NCBI RefSeq assembly: GCF_000027005.1
Contig: NC_012966.1
Location: 1,302,001-1,366,000 of the forward strand
Direction: 5' to 3'
Source of the DNA: Komagataella phaffii GS115
Lineage: Eukaryota > Ascomycota > Pichiomycetes > Pichiales > Pichiaceae
DNA: 64,000 nt
Made by a program: the position numbers and the translations under genes. Below the pieces are notes generated by a model. The model ran no database searches, was not told the origin of the DNA, and saw only the letters and a program-made list of their open reading frames with translations. Shown here piece after piece: positions 27,823-37,470 of the stretch. The first letter of the stretch is position 1, and each line of letters starts with the position of its first letter.

Positions 27823-29463
27823 ATGTTCAAGAGGTATTTCACAAAGAGACTTGTAAGGTCTATCTCTTCCAGAACTGGTATTGCAAATGATCCTTTTCAA
27901 AATGCTTCAAAACGTTCCATTCAAGAAACTTTAGAAACCGACCCAAACTTAGAAGGGTTTCTAGCAAATGACTCTTGGTCTCAAACCCAAAATGCCGAAC
28001 AGGAAGACGATCCCTTCGACTTCTCTGACCTGCCACAGTTGAGAAATATACCTTCTTATTTGGAGAACATAGAACCAGGGCAAGTCTACTCAAAAGATCA
28101 ATTACCATCGCCGAGAAAGGACCAACCACCTGAATCCATAGATCCTCCTAACTATAACGGCATCGAGTCGACTGGCCAATCTCAATCCCAGCTGCAAGAA
28201 ATGATTAGAGATTATATTGACTATGATCTCTTCCAAGAGTTTCTTACATTCATGCACTATGGTGATTACCATACTCAGCCAAAACCCACCATGTCCTTGA
28301 CAGATTTTTTGAAATCTCCAACGCCAGCTGTAGTCTTCTCCAAATTTACCAACCCTCACATAAATTTGGCATTGGAGATGTTTATCTACGATACAATGCC
28401 ATTACCGCATCAAAGACTGTTATTCTATAAAAACAACTCTTGCATAGTAATTGGTAAAAACCAAAATCCATACAAAGAGGTCAATCTAAAGTATGCTAAT
28501 ACTACTCAAACGCCAATTTTGAGAAGATACTCAGGAGGAGGGACAGTTGTACACGATCAGGGGAACTTAAACTTCAGTTTCATGTCTACGAAGAAGGATT
28601 TTCATAGGACTGCTTTCACTTCCAATATCATTTCTAGGGTTAACGAACTTATCTTCAAAGAATATCCCATGGGATTCAATGTTGATGTGGATAAAATTGA
28701 GTGGAAGTCCAAGTTTGTGGGATTGCCCAAGTTCAGACTATCTACCAATGGAAAGGGTGATATTGTGAGTGAGAAAGACTCGTACAAGATATCTGGATCA
28801 GCATTTAAATTGTCAAAGGGTAAATCACTGCATCATGGAACATTGTTGATGAATTCTGATTTAAAAGAATTAGGGAAGTTATTGAGGGTATCTGAAGCCC
28901 GTCAGAAGTCAATCCATTTTACGGGAACCGAATCAATTCGGTCTAAGGTCAAAAATTTAGGAATTGATCCTGACCTTTTCATGTTTGAATCATTGAAAGC
29001 ATTTATTGAAATGCATGGTCACGAATCTCATGCAATCCAGCTACCTAATGCCTTTGAAATTGATGGAAAGTACTGTCATAGTATTGTCGTTGACGATCTG
29101 GATCAGTTACCACAGCCTGTGTGGAACTATTACAACGAACTAAAATCGTGGGATTGGAATTTTGGAAGAACTCCCAAATTTGAACATACCATATCACACG
29201 ATGATTTTGCGTGTGTTTTGCATGTAAATAGGGGAATGGTTACTAATGTTGATCTCAGCATTCTTGATGAATCTTCCTCGGATTCCATCCACCAGATATT
29301 TTCCTCATTGCTGGCAGCAATAGAAAAGGAACCAATAAAGTACCAAGGGAAAATACTTTCAAAATACATCCAGGACAGCACAATCTCTGACTGGCTGAAA
29401 TGGGAAGTAGACTTTGGTATCTCCTATGAGAATGTCGGGTGTACCAGTACCCCTGCCAAATGA
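27823..29463 (+). CDS. AIM22: mitochondrial lipoate-protein ligase
   Basis: 546 residues, close to S. cerevisiae Aim22 (562). The first 20 residues (MFKRYFTKRLVRSISSRTG) are basic and Ser-rich without acids, a mitochondrial presequence. A variable acidic/Pro-rich region follows. The BPL/LPL ligase fold begins near residue 165; its lipoyl-AMP motif is RRYSGGGTVVHDQGNLN (about 235-251) and the catalytic Lys region is DSYKISGSAFKLSKGKSLHHGTLL (about 320-343; only landmarks quoted). The protein transfers or finishes lipoylation of the E2 subunits of pyruvate and 2-oxoglutarate dehydrogenase and of the glycine cleavage H protein. Confidence 0.9.
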   Translation: MFKRYFTKRLVRSISSRTGIANDPFQNASKRSIQETLETDPNLEGFLANDSWSQTQNAEQEDDPFDFSDLPQLRNIPSYLENIEPGQVYSKDQLPSPRKDQPPESIDPPNYNGIESTGQSQSQLQEMIRDYIDYDLFQEFLTFMHYGDYHTQPKPTMSLTDFLKSPTPAVVFSKFTNPHINLALEMFIYDTMPLPHQRLLFYKNNSCIVIGKNQNPYKEVNLKYANTTQTPILRRYSGGGTVVHDQGNLNFSFMSTKKDFHRTAFTSNIISRVNELIFKEYPMGFNVDVDKIEWKSKFVGLPKFRLSTNGKGDIVSEKDSYKISGSAFKLSKGKSLHHGTLLMNSDLKELGKLLRVSEARQKSIHFTGTESIRSKVKNLGIDPDLFMFESLKAFIEMHGHESHAIQLPNAFEIDGKYCHSIVVDDLDQLPQPVWNYYNELKSWDWNFGRTPKFEHTISHDDFACVLHVNRGMVTNVDLSILDESSSDSIHQIFSSLLAAIEKEPIKYQGKILSKYIQDSTISDWLKWEVDFGISYENVGCTSTPAK

Positions 29464-29601
29464 GAAATAGAGATGGGGTATATGCGGCTTAAAAACTTAA
29501 AAGTTTCACCTGCATAGATGATATGTTCAGATTCAAGATCCGATTACACAGAAATAAGAGGTCCTTGTAGTGTTCTTTTTTTTATTAAAAGAAGGAAGCA
29601 G

Positions 29602-30864
29602 ATGATGATTAGTGCGTTTGTTTGGTCAAGTCTAATTGTTGGTCTAATTTCTGGCTTGTTGGCCCTTGAACATCCTCAGTTCAAGGAATTTTCTAACCGC
29701 ACAATTATTCAACATAATGATTTACTTGAAAGAAACCGGTCAACAAGTAGATTTGATAAACCACCTAAATTATACGGAGTTGCATTGGGTGGCTGGCTTG
29801 TTCTTGAACCATATATCACCCCCAGTCTTTTCAATGATACCGTGGAAGAAACTGTGGACGAGTACACTCTATGTCATAAACTAGGCAAGCAAAAAGCTAC
29901 TGAAGTGCTAAAAAAGCATTGGTCGACTTTTATTACGGAAAGTGACATTATCAAGATTAAGAACGTTGGTTTGAACAGTGTAAGAATTCCCATTGGCTAC
30001 TGGGCGTATGATCTTCTTGAAGATGATCCTTATATTCAGGGTCAAGATGAATTTTTATCCCAATGTATAGACTGGTGTGCCAAACATGGTCTGAGTGTTT
30101 GGATAGATTTGCATGGTGCTCCTAGTTCACAAAACGGATTTGACAATTCTGGGCGTAGAGGAAGAGCTGGATGGCAGGATGAGCAGAGGTATATTGACAA
30201 GACATTATATGTGCTAGAAACAATTGCCAAACGGCATGGAAATAAATCCAATGTTATTGGAATCGAAATTCTAAACGAGCCTTTTGGCCCAGTTTTGAAC
30301 ATTGAAAAGTTAAAACAGTTCTATCAAAAGGGGATAACGGTGATTAGGAATACAGGCTACTCCAAAGATATAGTGATATCTGATGCATTCCAAGGAATAT
30401 TTTATTGGAACGATTTTCAGCCCTCAGATTCAAATCTTATTCTAGATAGACACCATTACGAAGTTTTCTCCGATGGACAGCTAAGATCCAGTTTCGAAGG
30501 TCATCTGAGGGGTATTGAGGCTTTTGGCAGGGCCATTGCCATAGAGAAGCCTACAGTAGTAGTTGGAGAATGGTCTGCAGCTATTACAGATTGTGCTCCC
30601 TGGGTCAATGGTGCCGGAAGACCTTCAAGATATCATGGAATGGTTCTTGAAGATGGAACGGTTGGAGATTGTTCTGGTGCTACCAACATTGAACAGTGGG
30701 CAGGGAAAAGACGTGAAGAATTTTTAAAGATAATCGAGACTTCATTAAAGGCCTACAATGCAGCTGACGGGTGGTTTTTCTGGTGTTGGAAAACCGAATC
30801 CGCTTTGGAATGGGATATGGAGAAGCTCTTACATTATACTCTTTTTCCCTCGGGTTGGGTTTAA
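29602..30864 (+). CDS. secreted GH5 exo-1,3-beta-glucanase (Exg1/Spr1 family)
   Basis: 420 residues from the ATG at 29602, which starts a clear signal peptide (MMISAFVWSSLIVGLISGLLA). An in-frame ATG at 29518 would add 28 residues before it and is less likely. Family 5 landmarks: GVALGGWLVLEPYI, NSVRIPIGYWA, WIDLHGAPSSQNGFDNSG, acid/base E226 in ILNEPFG, and nucleophile E323 in VVGEWS. The end DGWFFWCWKTE is typical. Potential N-glycosylation sites occur (NRT, NDT, NKS). The enzyme trims cell-wall beta-1,3-glucan. S. cerevisiae has Exg1, Exg2 and sporulation-specific Spr1; I cannot say which is the orthologue. No GPI signal is seen, so it is soluble or wall-associated. Confidence 0.92.
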   Translation: MMISAFVWSSLIVGLISGLLALEHPQFKEFSNRTIIQHNDLLERNRSTSRFDKPPKLYGVALGGWLVLEPYITPSLFNDTVEETVDEYTLCHKLGKQKATEVLKKHWSTFITESDIIKIKNVGLNSVRIPIGYWAYDLLEDDPYIQGQDEFLSQCIDWCAKHGLSVWIDLHGAPSSQNGFDNSGRRGRAGWQDEQRYIDKTLYVLETIAKRHGNKSNVIGIEILNEPFGPVLNIEKLKQFYQKGITVIRNTGYSKDIVISDAFQGIFYWNDFQPSDSNLILDRHHYEVFSDGQLRSSFEGHLRGIEAFGRAIAIEKPTVVVGEWSAAITDCAPWVNGAGRPSRYHGMVLEDGTVGDCSGATNIEQWAGKRREEFLKIIETSLKAYNAADGWFFWCWKTESALEWDMEKLLHYTLFPSGWV

Positions 30865-30934
30865 CTTTCGCGCTAGAAGGAACTACTTCGATTGAAGTGA
30901 ACTATCAATCGCCCGTTGACATAAGACAGGTACG

Positions 30935-31672
30935 ATGAATAGTGCCACGGACTCAATTACTCATAAAAAGCCTATAAAAATTAAAACGGATATTTCAAAT
31001 AACAGGCGAAAAGCTTTAAAGGAGTTTTACAAGTTGAAGGATGCCAAACACAAAGATACAGAAGCACAACCGTCCGATCAAACTGCAACGCACAACACAT
31101 CCGAGGAAGTGAATAACGAAACATTGTCACCGGATACAACCACTGAAAATGAGCAAGTACCTGCATTAGACGAAAACCTTACGGAAGAAACCTTTGATAC
31201 TTTTTTAAAAACTGCCGACATTGGACAGTTAGTAAATCAGTATAATGTGATATCCGAGGATCTCAACAATACTAAAGCTGAAGTCAAGAGTATAATATAT
31301 AACAACTACTATGAACTGATAAAAATCAATGACGTTCTGGAGAATGTTCGCAAATTGGAAACTGTTACGACAGACACTGACTCCTTAGACTCAAAGCAAG
31401 AAAGCACACTTATCATAGACTCTTTGAACTCTATCAGAAGCAACATCCAATTACTAAAGGACCGTTACAAAGGATTCTCAATCACGATAGACGAGAACGA
31501 GAAGAAGAAATCTGAGACAGCACATGACAACCTTACGCGGCTGATCTCTGGAGATAAATTGACTGATGATGATATTCACAAAATTGACGAGGTCCTTCCC
31601 AAAATCAACAAAGAGGCTCTTTTATTACAGCTCAACGAAATCAAAGACAAAGCGGGAGCGCCAGAAACTTAA
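30935..31672 (+). CDS. VPS51: Vps51, GARP tethering complex subunit
   Basis: 245 residues. RRKALKEFYKLKD (about 24-36) is the conserved Vps51 N-terminal box, and the helical stretch FLKTADIGQLVNQYN, then VKSIIYNNYYELIKINDVL, is the family core. A Thr/Asn/Glu-rich linker (40-80) and a coiled-coil C-terminus make it longer than the 164-residue S. cerevisiae protein. Vps51 links GARP (Vps52/53/54) to the SNARE Tlg1 for endosome-to-Golgi retrograde transport. It begins 70 bp after the glucanase stop, same strand. Confidence 0.82.
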   Translation: MNSATDSITHKKPIKIKTDISNNRRKALKEFYKLKDAKHKDTEAQPSDQTATHNTSEEVNNETLSPDTTTENEQVPALDENLTEETFDTFLKTADIGQLVNQYNVISEDLNNTKAEVKSIIYNNYYELIKINDVLENVRKLETVTTDTDSLDSKQESTLIIDSLNSIRSNIQLLKDRYKGFSITIDENEKKKSETAHDNLTRLISGDKLTDDDIHKIDEVLPKINKEALLLQLNEIKDKAGAPET

Positions 31673-32142
31673 ATAGAAATAGATATATACAGCTATAGAG
31701 AAATGAGTCATTACGAAGGAACTTCTGGTAGGGAAAGAGAATGCGAGCCACTCGTATGAACAATGACTAGCAATGAGGCCTACGGGTACTGTGAGCTGCT
31801 CTCCTATCCACAGTAGGTTACTTGCATCCTTCCTAAATCAAAAATGACAATTTTCCCAGTCTCATTTGGCCCCATAATCCATAGGATGTGGACAGCTCGT
31901 TTATCTTCCCGCCAGACAGATATCTCGTATCTCCCTAATTTGATGTCATAATGCCATCTTAGTATGGCGCGCATCCGCCCAGGTAGCAGAACAAATCCCT
32001 CGATAAGATAAACTTAACCTTTTAACTTTCAAGAAGCATAGGTACTCACCCCTTCGTGGATTTAAGCATTTTTTTGGTCTAGAATACACGTTGCGGCAGT
32101 CTCTTTCGTAGTTTCCTGCCAAATCCTCTGACTCCGTCGGTA
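31673..32142. other. intergenic region, promoter of the ALY-type arrestin
   Basis: 470 bp. I see no gene, repeat or strong motif beyond ordinary A/T-rich tracts. Confidence 0.55.
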
Positions 32143-35007
32143 ATGCCCAAGCCAATCAATTCACCATTATTTCCAGTGCAAAGTCTTTCAAGGGACACTG
32201 TGATAAAGTTACCTCCCAAGCCAAATGCTGAAAGTGCTTCTGTGAAGTTATACATGGTTTTGGCCGAAAAGAACATCTTTGTTCAAGGCTTCACCGAAGA
32301 GGAATTCGCAAACAAACCCGCTTCCATGCTAAGAGGATCCTTGTTTTTGCGAATCTCTAAACCTGTCAAAATTAAAACCATTAGCCTTAAATTCAATGGA
32401 AAATCCAGAACAGAATGGCCAGAGGGAATACCTCCAAAGAAGCTAGACTTTTTTGAAAAGGTGGAAATAACCCAGCATCAGTGGTTATTCTACAGCTATT
32501 CCCAGTCATTCCCTGCTAGTGAGGATTCTATCAACGGAGCTGACCTCTACAAGAAACCAAATGACTCAATTGATCATATCACCTCATTAAGTTTGGATGA
32601 TGATTCATCCTCTATTCGTCAGTCTCCCAAAGGGATGACCGACCGATTGAAACGAGCTGCGTCTCCGTCCGGTATTAAGAGGCCTTCCTCCCCATCCCCA
32701 ATGTCTAGACAAGGATCCGGTTTCCTGAAACATTTGAACGATTCCACTACAGATTTAAGAGCCTTCAAGTCCTTAGACGAGTCATCATTACAAGACTCAC
32801 ATGGGAAATTTCCAGCAGGGGATTACATCTACAATTTTGAGCTTCCTATACCTGCATGTCTTCCGGAGACTATAAATGAAACTTTTGGTAAAGTTACCTA
32901 CACTTTAACGGCTGCCGTTGAACGTCTAGGAACTTTCAAGACAAATCTCCATGCCGAAATACCTGTGAATATTGTTAGAACAATATGCGAGGAAAGCGTT
33001 GAAGAAAATGAACCCATAGTAGTCAATAAAACGTGGGAGGACGAGCTTGCGTACGAAGTGGTGATCGGTTCCAAGATGATTCCTCTTAACACCTATATGC
33101 CGATATCTTTTAGACTCGTTCCAATGACAAAAATTCAACTGCACCGGCTTAGAGTTTTCGCCACAGAGAACATGGAATACTACTGCCATAGCAAGAAAGT
33201 CCACCGTATGGAACCTACCAAGAAATATCTACTGATGGAATATAAAGCACCCAATGGCCAAACCAATCTTTTGGAGGATGCAAACGGAATGATTGGCATG
33301 AAAGAATTTGAATTTGAGGTTTATGTACCGAAGAAAATTGGGGAACACAACACACTTCATCCTGACACGTCGTACCAAAATATTAGAAGTAACCATTGGT
33401 TGAAAGTTTGCCTTCGTGTCTCAAGAAGCGATCCTCAACCGGACAACCCAGATAAGAGAAAACATTTTGAGATTTCCATCGATTCTCCGGTTCAATTTCT
33501 ATCAGAATTGGCTGTCCATGCCAACACGTTGTTGCCTGCTTATACAGAAAGTCTGATGTCAACCGCTTCCCCTCATGTCCCCCACAATATGTCTATATCA
33601 CCTCCTTTATCACCAGAGGTAATTGCAATTGATTCACAGGTTGGAACAATACTATTTCCGGGTATTCGGTACAAGACAGTTCACCAGCATCTCGAGAATA
33701 ACTTGTATAAGCCTGATGCTTCCGCCAATCCTGATGTTTTAAGTTCTCCTCAAGCTCAACCATATTCACCCGAGCATTCACCTGTTCTTTCTCCTGTGCG
33801 GTCAGCCCCATGTCCGACCCGGCCCACATCGACCAAGAACCCCCCCTCGTTTGAGAGCGTCATGGAAAATACATCATACGAGGCGGAATTACCTCCTAGC
33901 TATGATAGCCTGGTTGATAAGGATCATCGTCACTCGATTTCAAGAGTTTTGGAGGAAGTGGATATGGGTGTTAGTTTCAAGTTCCAAGGGCTGTCCCCCA
34001 ATCTTCCAGACTCAATTATGAGAGCAGTATCTCCTGCCAGAGGCTCAAATTCTGCTCAGAATTCTAGGTCTGCGTCTAGGCCTGTATCTACATCAACATC
34101 CAGACCGGCATCCAGACCGGCATCGAGACCGCCTTCTAGAACAAACTCAAGATCTGCTAGTCGTGTGCGTGGAGGCATTGCCACTCCTAATAGCCATTTA
34201 TCAACCAGTTCTCTTTCTACTTTGAATGCTGCTTTGACTGAGGAGAGGGGAAGAAGAAACCGAAGACCATCGCTGAAGCCCTCAAAAAGTAACAGCCTCA
34301 TTGATAACAACCTGGACTCACTCCTCCTCAAGGGGAATAATATCCCGAAAGAAGACACTCCTGAGGAAGAAATTGCCACTATGCCCGCTACTGCTCCTCA
34401 GCCTCCATTTGACGATCCAAGAAGGGAATCCTACACAGCTTCTCTGGTTTCCGTCTCAGAGTTTTCTGGTAAAGAAAATGACTCTGCAGATGCAGTTGTC
34501 AAAGATTTTAGTATGTACAGACCAAGAACTGGGTCCTCTTCAACTATAGGCGATGACAAAAATGGGTCAACCACTTCGTCCCCAATTAATAGCCCTTCTA
34601 TATATCAGTCAGCCACTACCCAAGCGGCAGACCCAGTTTCGTCTCTTCCATTACTTCATAACTCTTCTGCAGCCAATGTTTCAGAAAGCACTATCATTCC
34701 ATCCGAACCATTTTTGAAATCAGAAGATAATCTTCACAACGCTTTGTCAAACTCGCTCCAGTCATTTGATACCAGCACTCTTCTAAACCCCAAAGAGGAG
34801 GGTTTCTGGCATAGCTATGCCAATGAAGATACCCCATCTTGGTCGAATAATTTACCGGGTACTGTCCAAAGTGGATCAAATTCCTTGTACAATAGAAAGG
34901 CGAGTACCGGAGTGGCTCCCAGAATTCACTCTGGTTTTGAAAAAGCCAGTGCAGACGATGCCAACTCTTTTGGATCCGAAAATAGTGATGAAACGACAAA
35001 ACAATAA
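32143..35007 (+). CDS. alpha-arrestin, Aly1/Aly2 type ubiquitin-ligase adaptor
   Basis: 954 residues. The N-terminal arrestin fold (about 35-450) is split by a Ser-rich insertion (about 150-215). Arrestin_N features include MLRGSLFLRISKPVKIKTISLKF and YIYNFELPIPACLPETI; Arrestin_C features include EVVIGSKMIPLNTYMPISFRLVPM. Rsp5-binding motifs follow: LPAY (464-467) and PPSY (584-587). The C-terminal 350 residues are disordered, with RP/RS dipeptide repeats (about 640-670) and many SP sites. Aly1/2 (Art6/Art3) direct Rsp5 ubiquitylation to nutrient transporters and control their endocytosis and recycling. Length lies between Aly1 (915) and Aly2 (1046). The stop is 4 bp from that of convergent EXO70. 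Confidence 0.85.
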   Translation: MPKPINSPLFPVQSLSRDTVIKLPPKPNAESASVKLYMVLAEKNIFVQGFTEEEFANKPASMLRGSLFLRISKPVKIKTISLKFNGKSRTEWPEGIPPKKLDFFEKVEITQHQWLFYSYSQSFPASEDSINGADLYKKPNDSIDHITSLSLDDDSSSIRQSPKGMTDRLKRAASPSGIKRPSSPSPMSRQGSGFLKHLNDSTTDLRAFKSLDESSLQDSHGKFPAGDYIYNFELPIPACLPETINETFGKVTYTLTAAVERLGTFKTNLHAEIPVNIVRTICEESVEENEPIVVNKTWEDELAYEVVIGSKMIPLNTYMPISFRLVPMTKIQLHRLRVFATENMEYYCHSKKVHRMEPTKKYLLMEYKAPNGQTNLLEDANGMIGMKEFEFEVYVPKKIGEHNTLHPDTSYQNIRSNHWLKVCLRVSRSDPQPDNPDKRKHFEISIDSPVQFLSELAVHANTLLPAYTESLMSTASPHVPHNMSISPPLSPEVIAIDSQVGTILFPGIRYKTVHQHLENNLYKPDASANPDVLSSPQAQPYSPEHSPVLSPVRSAPCPTRPTSTKNPPSFESVMENTSYEAELPPSYDSLVDKDHRHSISRVLEEVDMGVSFKFQGLSPNLPDSIMRAVSPARGSNSAQNSRSASRPVSTSTSRPASRPASRPPSRTNSRSASRVRGGIATPNSHLSTSSLSTLNAALTEERGRRNRRPSLKPSKSNSLIDNNLDSLLLKGNNIPKEDTPEEEIATMPATAPQPPFDDPRRESYTASLVSVSEFSGKENDSADAVVKDFSMYRPRTGSSSTIGDDKNGSTTSSPINSPSIYQSATTQAADPVSSLPLLHNSSAANVSESTIIPSEPFLKSEDNLHNALSNSLQSFDTSTLLNPKEEGFWHSYANEDTPSWSNNLPGTVQSGSNSLYNRKASTGVAPRIHSGFEKASADDANSFGSENSDETTKQ

Positions 35008-35011
35008 AGCT

Positions 35012-36877
35012 TTAAATGGAATCTAGCATTCTATCAAAACCGCTCTTGTCGTACTTGATGACTTTGCTTCCTCCGTGCTTCAAGAACTGGGGCACATTAT
35101 ATTTATCATAGAATCTGTAATATAATGGGGCCATAGCAACAATAGAAGAAAGTAGCTTCTTCTTCAATGTAGGATCAGTGATGTTGTAATTTTTGTACCG
35201 TTGAACAATCTTTTCAAATTCCTGGTTGAATGTCTTAAATCTTTCTTTTATAGCGTCTCTGCCTTTTGAAGTGGACAAATTATCTTGCATTTGCGTACCT
35301 GTAATAATCGTCTGATCAATTAAAGGCTGAGTAACGGTCATCCAGTCGTTAGTCACAATTATACTGTTCTTCTTTTCCAGTTTCTGCAATCTTGTTTCGC
35401 CATACGACCCTAAAATCCTCTCTATATTGGATCTATGGATGAACTCTTCTAAGAAATAGAAGTTACTGTATACCAGTACACCGAGACCGTTGTACTTCAA
35501 TTCCTTACCCTTTATGTGAAGATTAATGATAGCACACTCTATGCAGTGACAAACAAACTTTGCAAGATTCAGCTTGCTATCCTTCGAGGGTTCCAAATTT
35601 TCTTTCAAATAGATATTGTCCTTTCTCCATTCTGGAGTATTGGCAGTATTCAAGGGAAGCCAGTTCTTAGGGCCTATATCTTGCATTACAAGCCAGCACG
35701 ACTCTTTGTTGTCATTGATACGTTTCAGTTTATTAGTGAGTTCAGATATTGGTCTTACAATAGTTGTTGGATCTGTTGGCAATGATGAAAGGTGCAAATA
35801 TCCATTATCGATGTCTCGCAGAATGTTAGAAAAAACTTTAATCGGTTGGTTTTTAATTAAGTTGAGCATTTGTTCTGCTTGACTTGAAATGCATGAGTCT
35901 AAATCGTAATCGTGGCAATATTTTCGAACATTCTGGCATGATTCAATGACTTCGAAGGACAGAAAGCCGTGCGTGTCCAAATGGGTTTCGATAAAATCCG
36001 TCAGTTCCTTTATCAGCCTAATAAAGTTGTCAATCAACTTTTCAAAAACTGCAACTAAGGTATCACTAATCAATTGGCTTTTGTTCCTGCTGGATTCAAA
36101 CAGCTCTTCATAGAATGCATTTTCATTCGTAATAAACGAAATAAATGCCTCAGAATAGTTACTAACACCATTGGAATTTTTTTCGTACGTTTTGGAATTC
36201 AGAGTAGGTTTCACGAACATTTCCAACCTCTCCATCGATTCGTAGACCAACCTAAACCTCTGTTCCACGACCACTCTTACTAACTTTGCGTCTTGATTTC
36301 TCCTTTCAAAATATGCAAAAATCAGGCGTAGAATGCCTACGGTTTCTTCTTCAAAAAAGGGGAATGCTTCACGTTTAGTCATAAACATTTGCGGATCAAA
36401 TGGTTTGGAGTTTTCAATCAACAAATTACGGAACGTCGTTATTAGGTGTAGTTCTGCATCATTTATTGATCTTATCAAACTGGAATTCACTCCTTTAAAT
36501 ATCCCTCCTTCTTGGGATTGGTCTTGATTGTTTAAAGTGCTTCTTGCTTGATCAATCGATGAAATGTATTTCTTGCAATCGTTAGCGTTGTCAATAGACC
36601 CAATCCTATTTAGAGTTGTCTGATATTGAGATGCCTCTTTAGCATAGTCTTTAACATCTCGTAGAATCAGCATCATGTTATCAATATTGTCATTATAGAT
36701 TTTGAGTGCATCAATATCACTGATTAAAGGTTTCAACTTTTTGGCGCTCAAGGTGCTCTTGTACGATATATCATTCAATTTCTTACTAATAGCAACCGAA
36801 ATGGTATTCGTCTTGTTCAGACTATCATCAAGAACAGTTGATTCAGCTTCATCCAAATCAATTGGGATTCGTTGCAT
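35012..36877 (-). CDS. EXO70: Exo70, exocyst subunit
   Basis: 621 residues versus 623 in S. cerevisiae. The start IPIDLDEAESTVLDDSLNKT aligns with the yeast N-terminus, supporting this ATG. Conserved landmarks: SIKPFDPQ-type (SKPFDPQMF), SYTEAL-type (NYSEAFISFI), ENWLP-type (PKNWLPLN) and the C-terminal helices LKKKLLSSIVAMAPLYYRFY. The basic C-terminus (HGGSKVIKYDKS) matches the PI(4,5)P2-binding patch. Exo70 anchors the exocyst at the bud-tip plasma membrane with Sec3 and Rho3/Cdc42. Its ATG is only 22 bp from that of the divergent PCI-protein gene. Confidence 0.93.
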   Translation of the reverse strand: MQRIPIDLDEAESTVLDDSLNKTNTISVAISKKLNDISYKSTLSAKKLKPLISDIDALKIYNDNIDNMMLILRDVKDYAKEASQYQTTLNRIGSIDNANDCKKYISSIDQARSTLNNQDQSQEGGIFKGVNSSLIRSINDAELHLITTFRNLLIENSKPFDPQMFMTKREAFPFFEEETVGILRLIFAYFERRNQDAKLVRVVVEQRFRLVYESMERLEMFVKPTLNSKTYEKNSNGVSNYSEAFISFITNENAFYEELFESSRNKSQLISDTLVAVFEKLIDNFIRLIKELTDFIETHLDTHGFLSFEVIESCQNVRKYCHDYDLDSCISSQAEQMLNLIKNQPIKVFSNILRDIDNGYLHLSSLPTDPTTIVRPISELTNKLKRINDNKESCWLVMQDIGPKNWLPLNTANTPEWRKDNIYLKENLEPSKDSKLNLAKFVCHCIECAIINLHIKGKELKYNGLGVLVYSNFYFLEEFIHRSNIERILGSYGETRLQKLEKKNSIIVTNDWMTVTQPLIDQTIITGTQMQDNLSTSKGRDAIKERFKTFNQEFEKIVQRYKNYNITDPTLKKKLLSSIVAMAPLYYRFYDKYNVPQFLKHGGSKVIKYDKSGFDRMLDSI

Positions 36878-36899
36878 AGTCCACTGTGGGTGGAAGGAA

Positions 36900-37451
36900 A
36901 TGTTGTTGATTTACGTGCGACAATTGCCAGTAGGGATAGGAGACCTCAGGAGGACCCGCGAGCTTTCAAAGTGTTTGGAGACCGATACATCCAAATCAGC
37001 GTCCCCTTCACTGCGTTTCATGGCCCATCAATTAGGAATCCCTTCCGGAAAGGTAATTTCGAATGAGCAGGTAGAGTTAGTAATACGGAACGATGACCAG
37101 AGCCAAGTTACTGATACATTGGAATTGATAATATTACATAATCTTTCAAAACTATCCACAACTTTTACATGTATTGAAATGTCCAAGATTCCACTCATAT
37201 TGGAATTGAATGCATTACCCCATATCAGCGAGTTACTACTTAAATACCAGGTTGATAACGTGGAAAAGTTGATGGAAAAGTTTTTGATTAAAGCCATTAT
37301 TAACAAAAAGATCAAGGGCTCTATTGATCAAATTGCAGGAGTAGTCAATTTCGAACATGAAAAAGTGGAAGCTAAAATTGACTGGGAGTTGAAGGTTAGT
37401 GATGTGTTGAATGAATTAGATAATTTAAGGGCACATTTAGAGGCCAAGTGA
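36900..37451 (+). CDS. PCI-domain protein, Csn7/Csn9-like
   Basis: 183 residues from the ATG at 36900; a Met at base 37020 (residue 41) is an alternative that would widen the distance to EXO70. The C-terminal PCI/winged-helix portion (TLELIILHNLSKLSTTFT, ISELLLKYQV, NVEKLMEKFLIKAIINKKIKGSIDQ) resembles COP9 signalosome subunit 7, whose core reads alike around LEDLIIEAIY and GKLDQ. A C-terminal coiled helix follows. COP9 removes Nedd8 from cullins. eIF3 or proteasome-lid PCI subunits are less likely because the protein is so short. Assignment is by remembered pattern. Confidence 0.6.
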   Translation: MLLIYVRQLPVGIGDLRRTRELSKCLETDTSKSASPSLRFMAHQLGIPSGKVISNEQVELVIRNDDQSQVTDTLELIILHNLSKLSTTFTCIEMSKIPLILELNALPHISELLLKYQVDNVEKLMEKFLIKAIINKKIKGSIDQIAGVVNFEHEKVEAKIDWELKVSDVLNELDNLRAHLEAK

Positions 37452-37470
37452 TGCAGGGTGGGCGAGTTTA

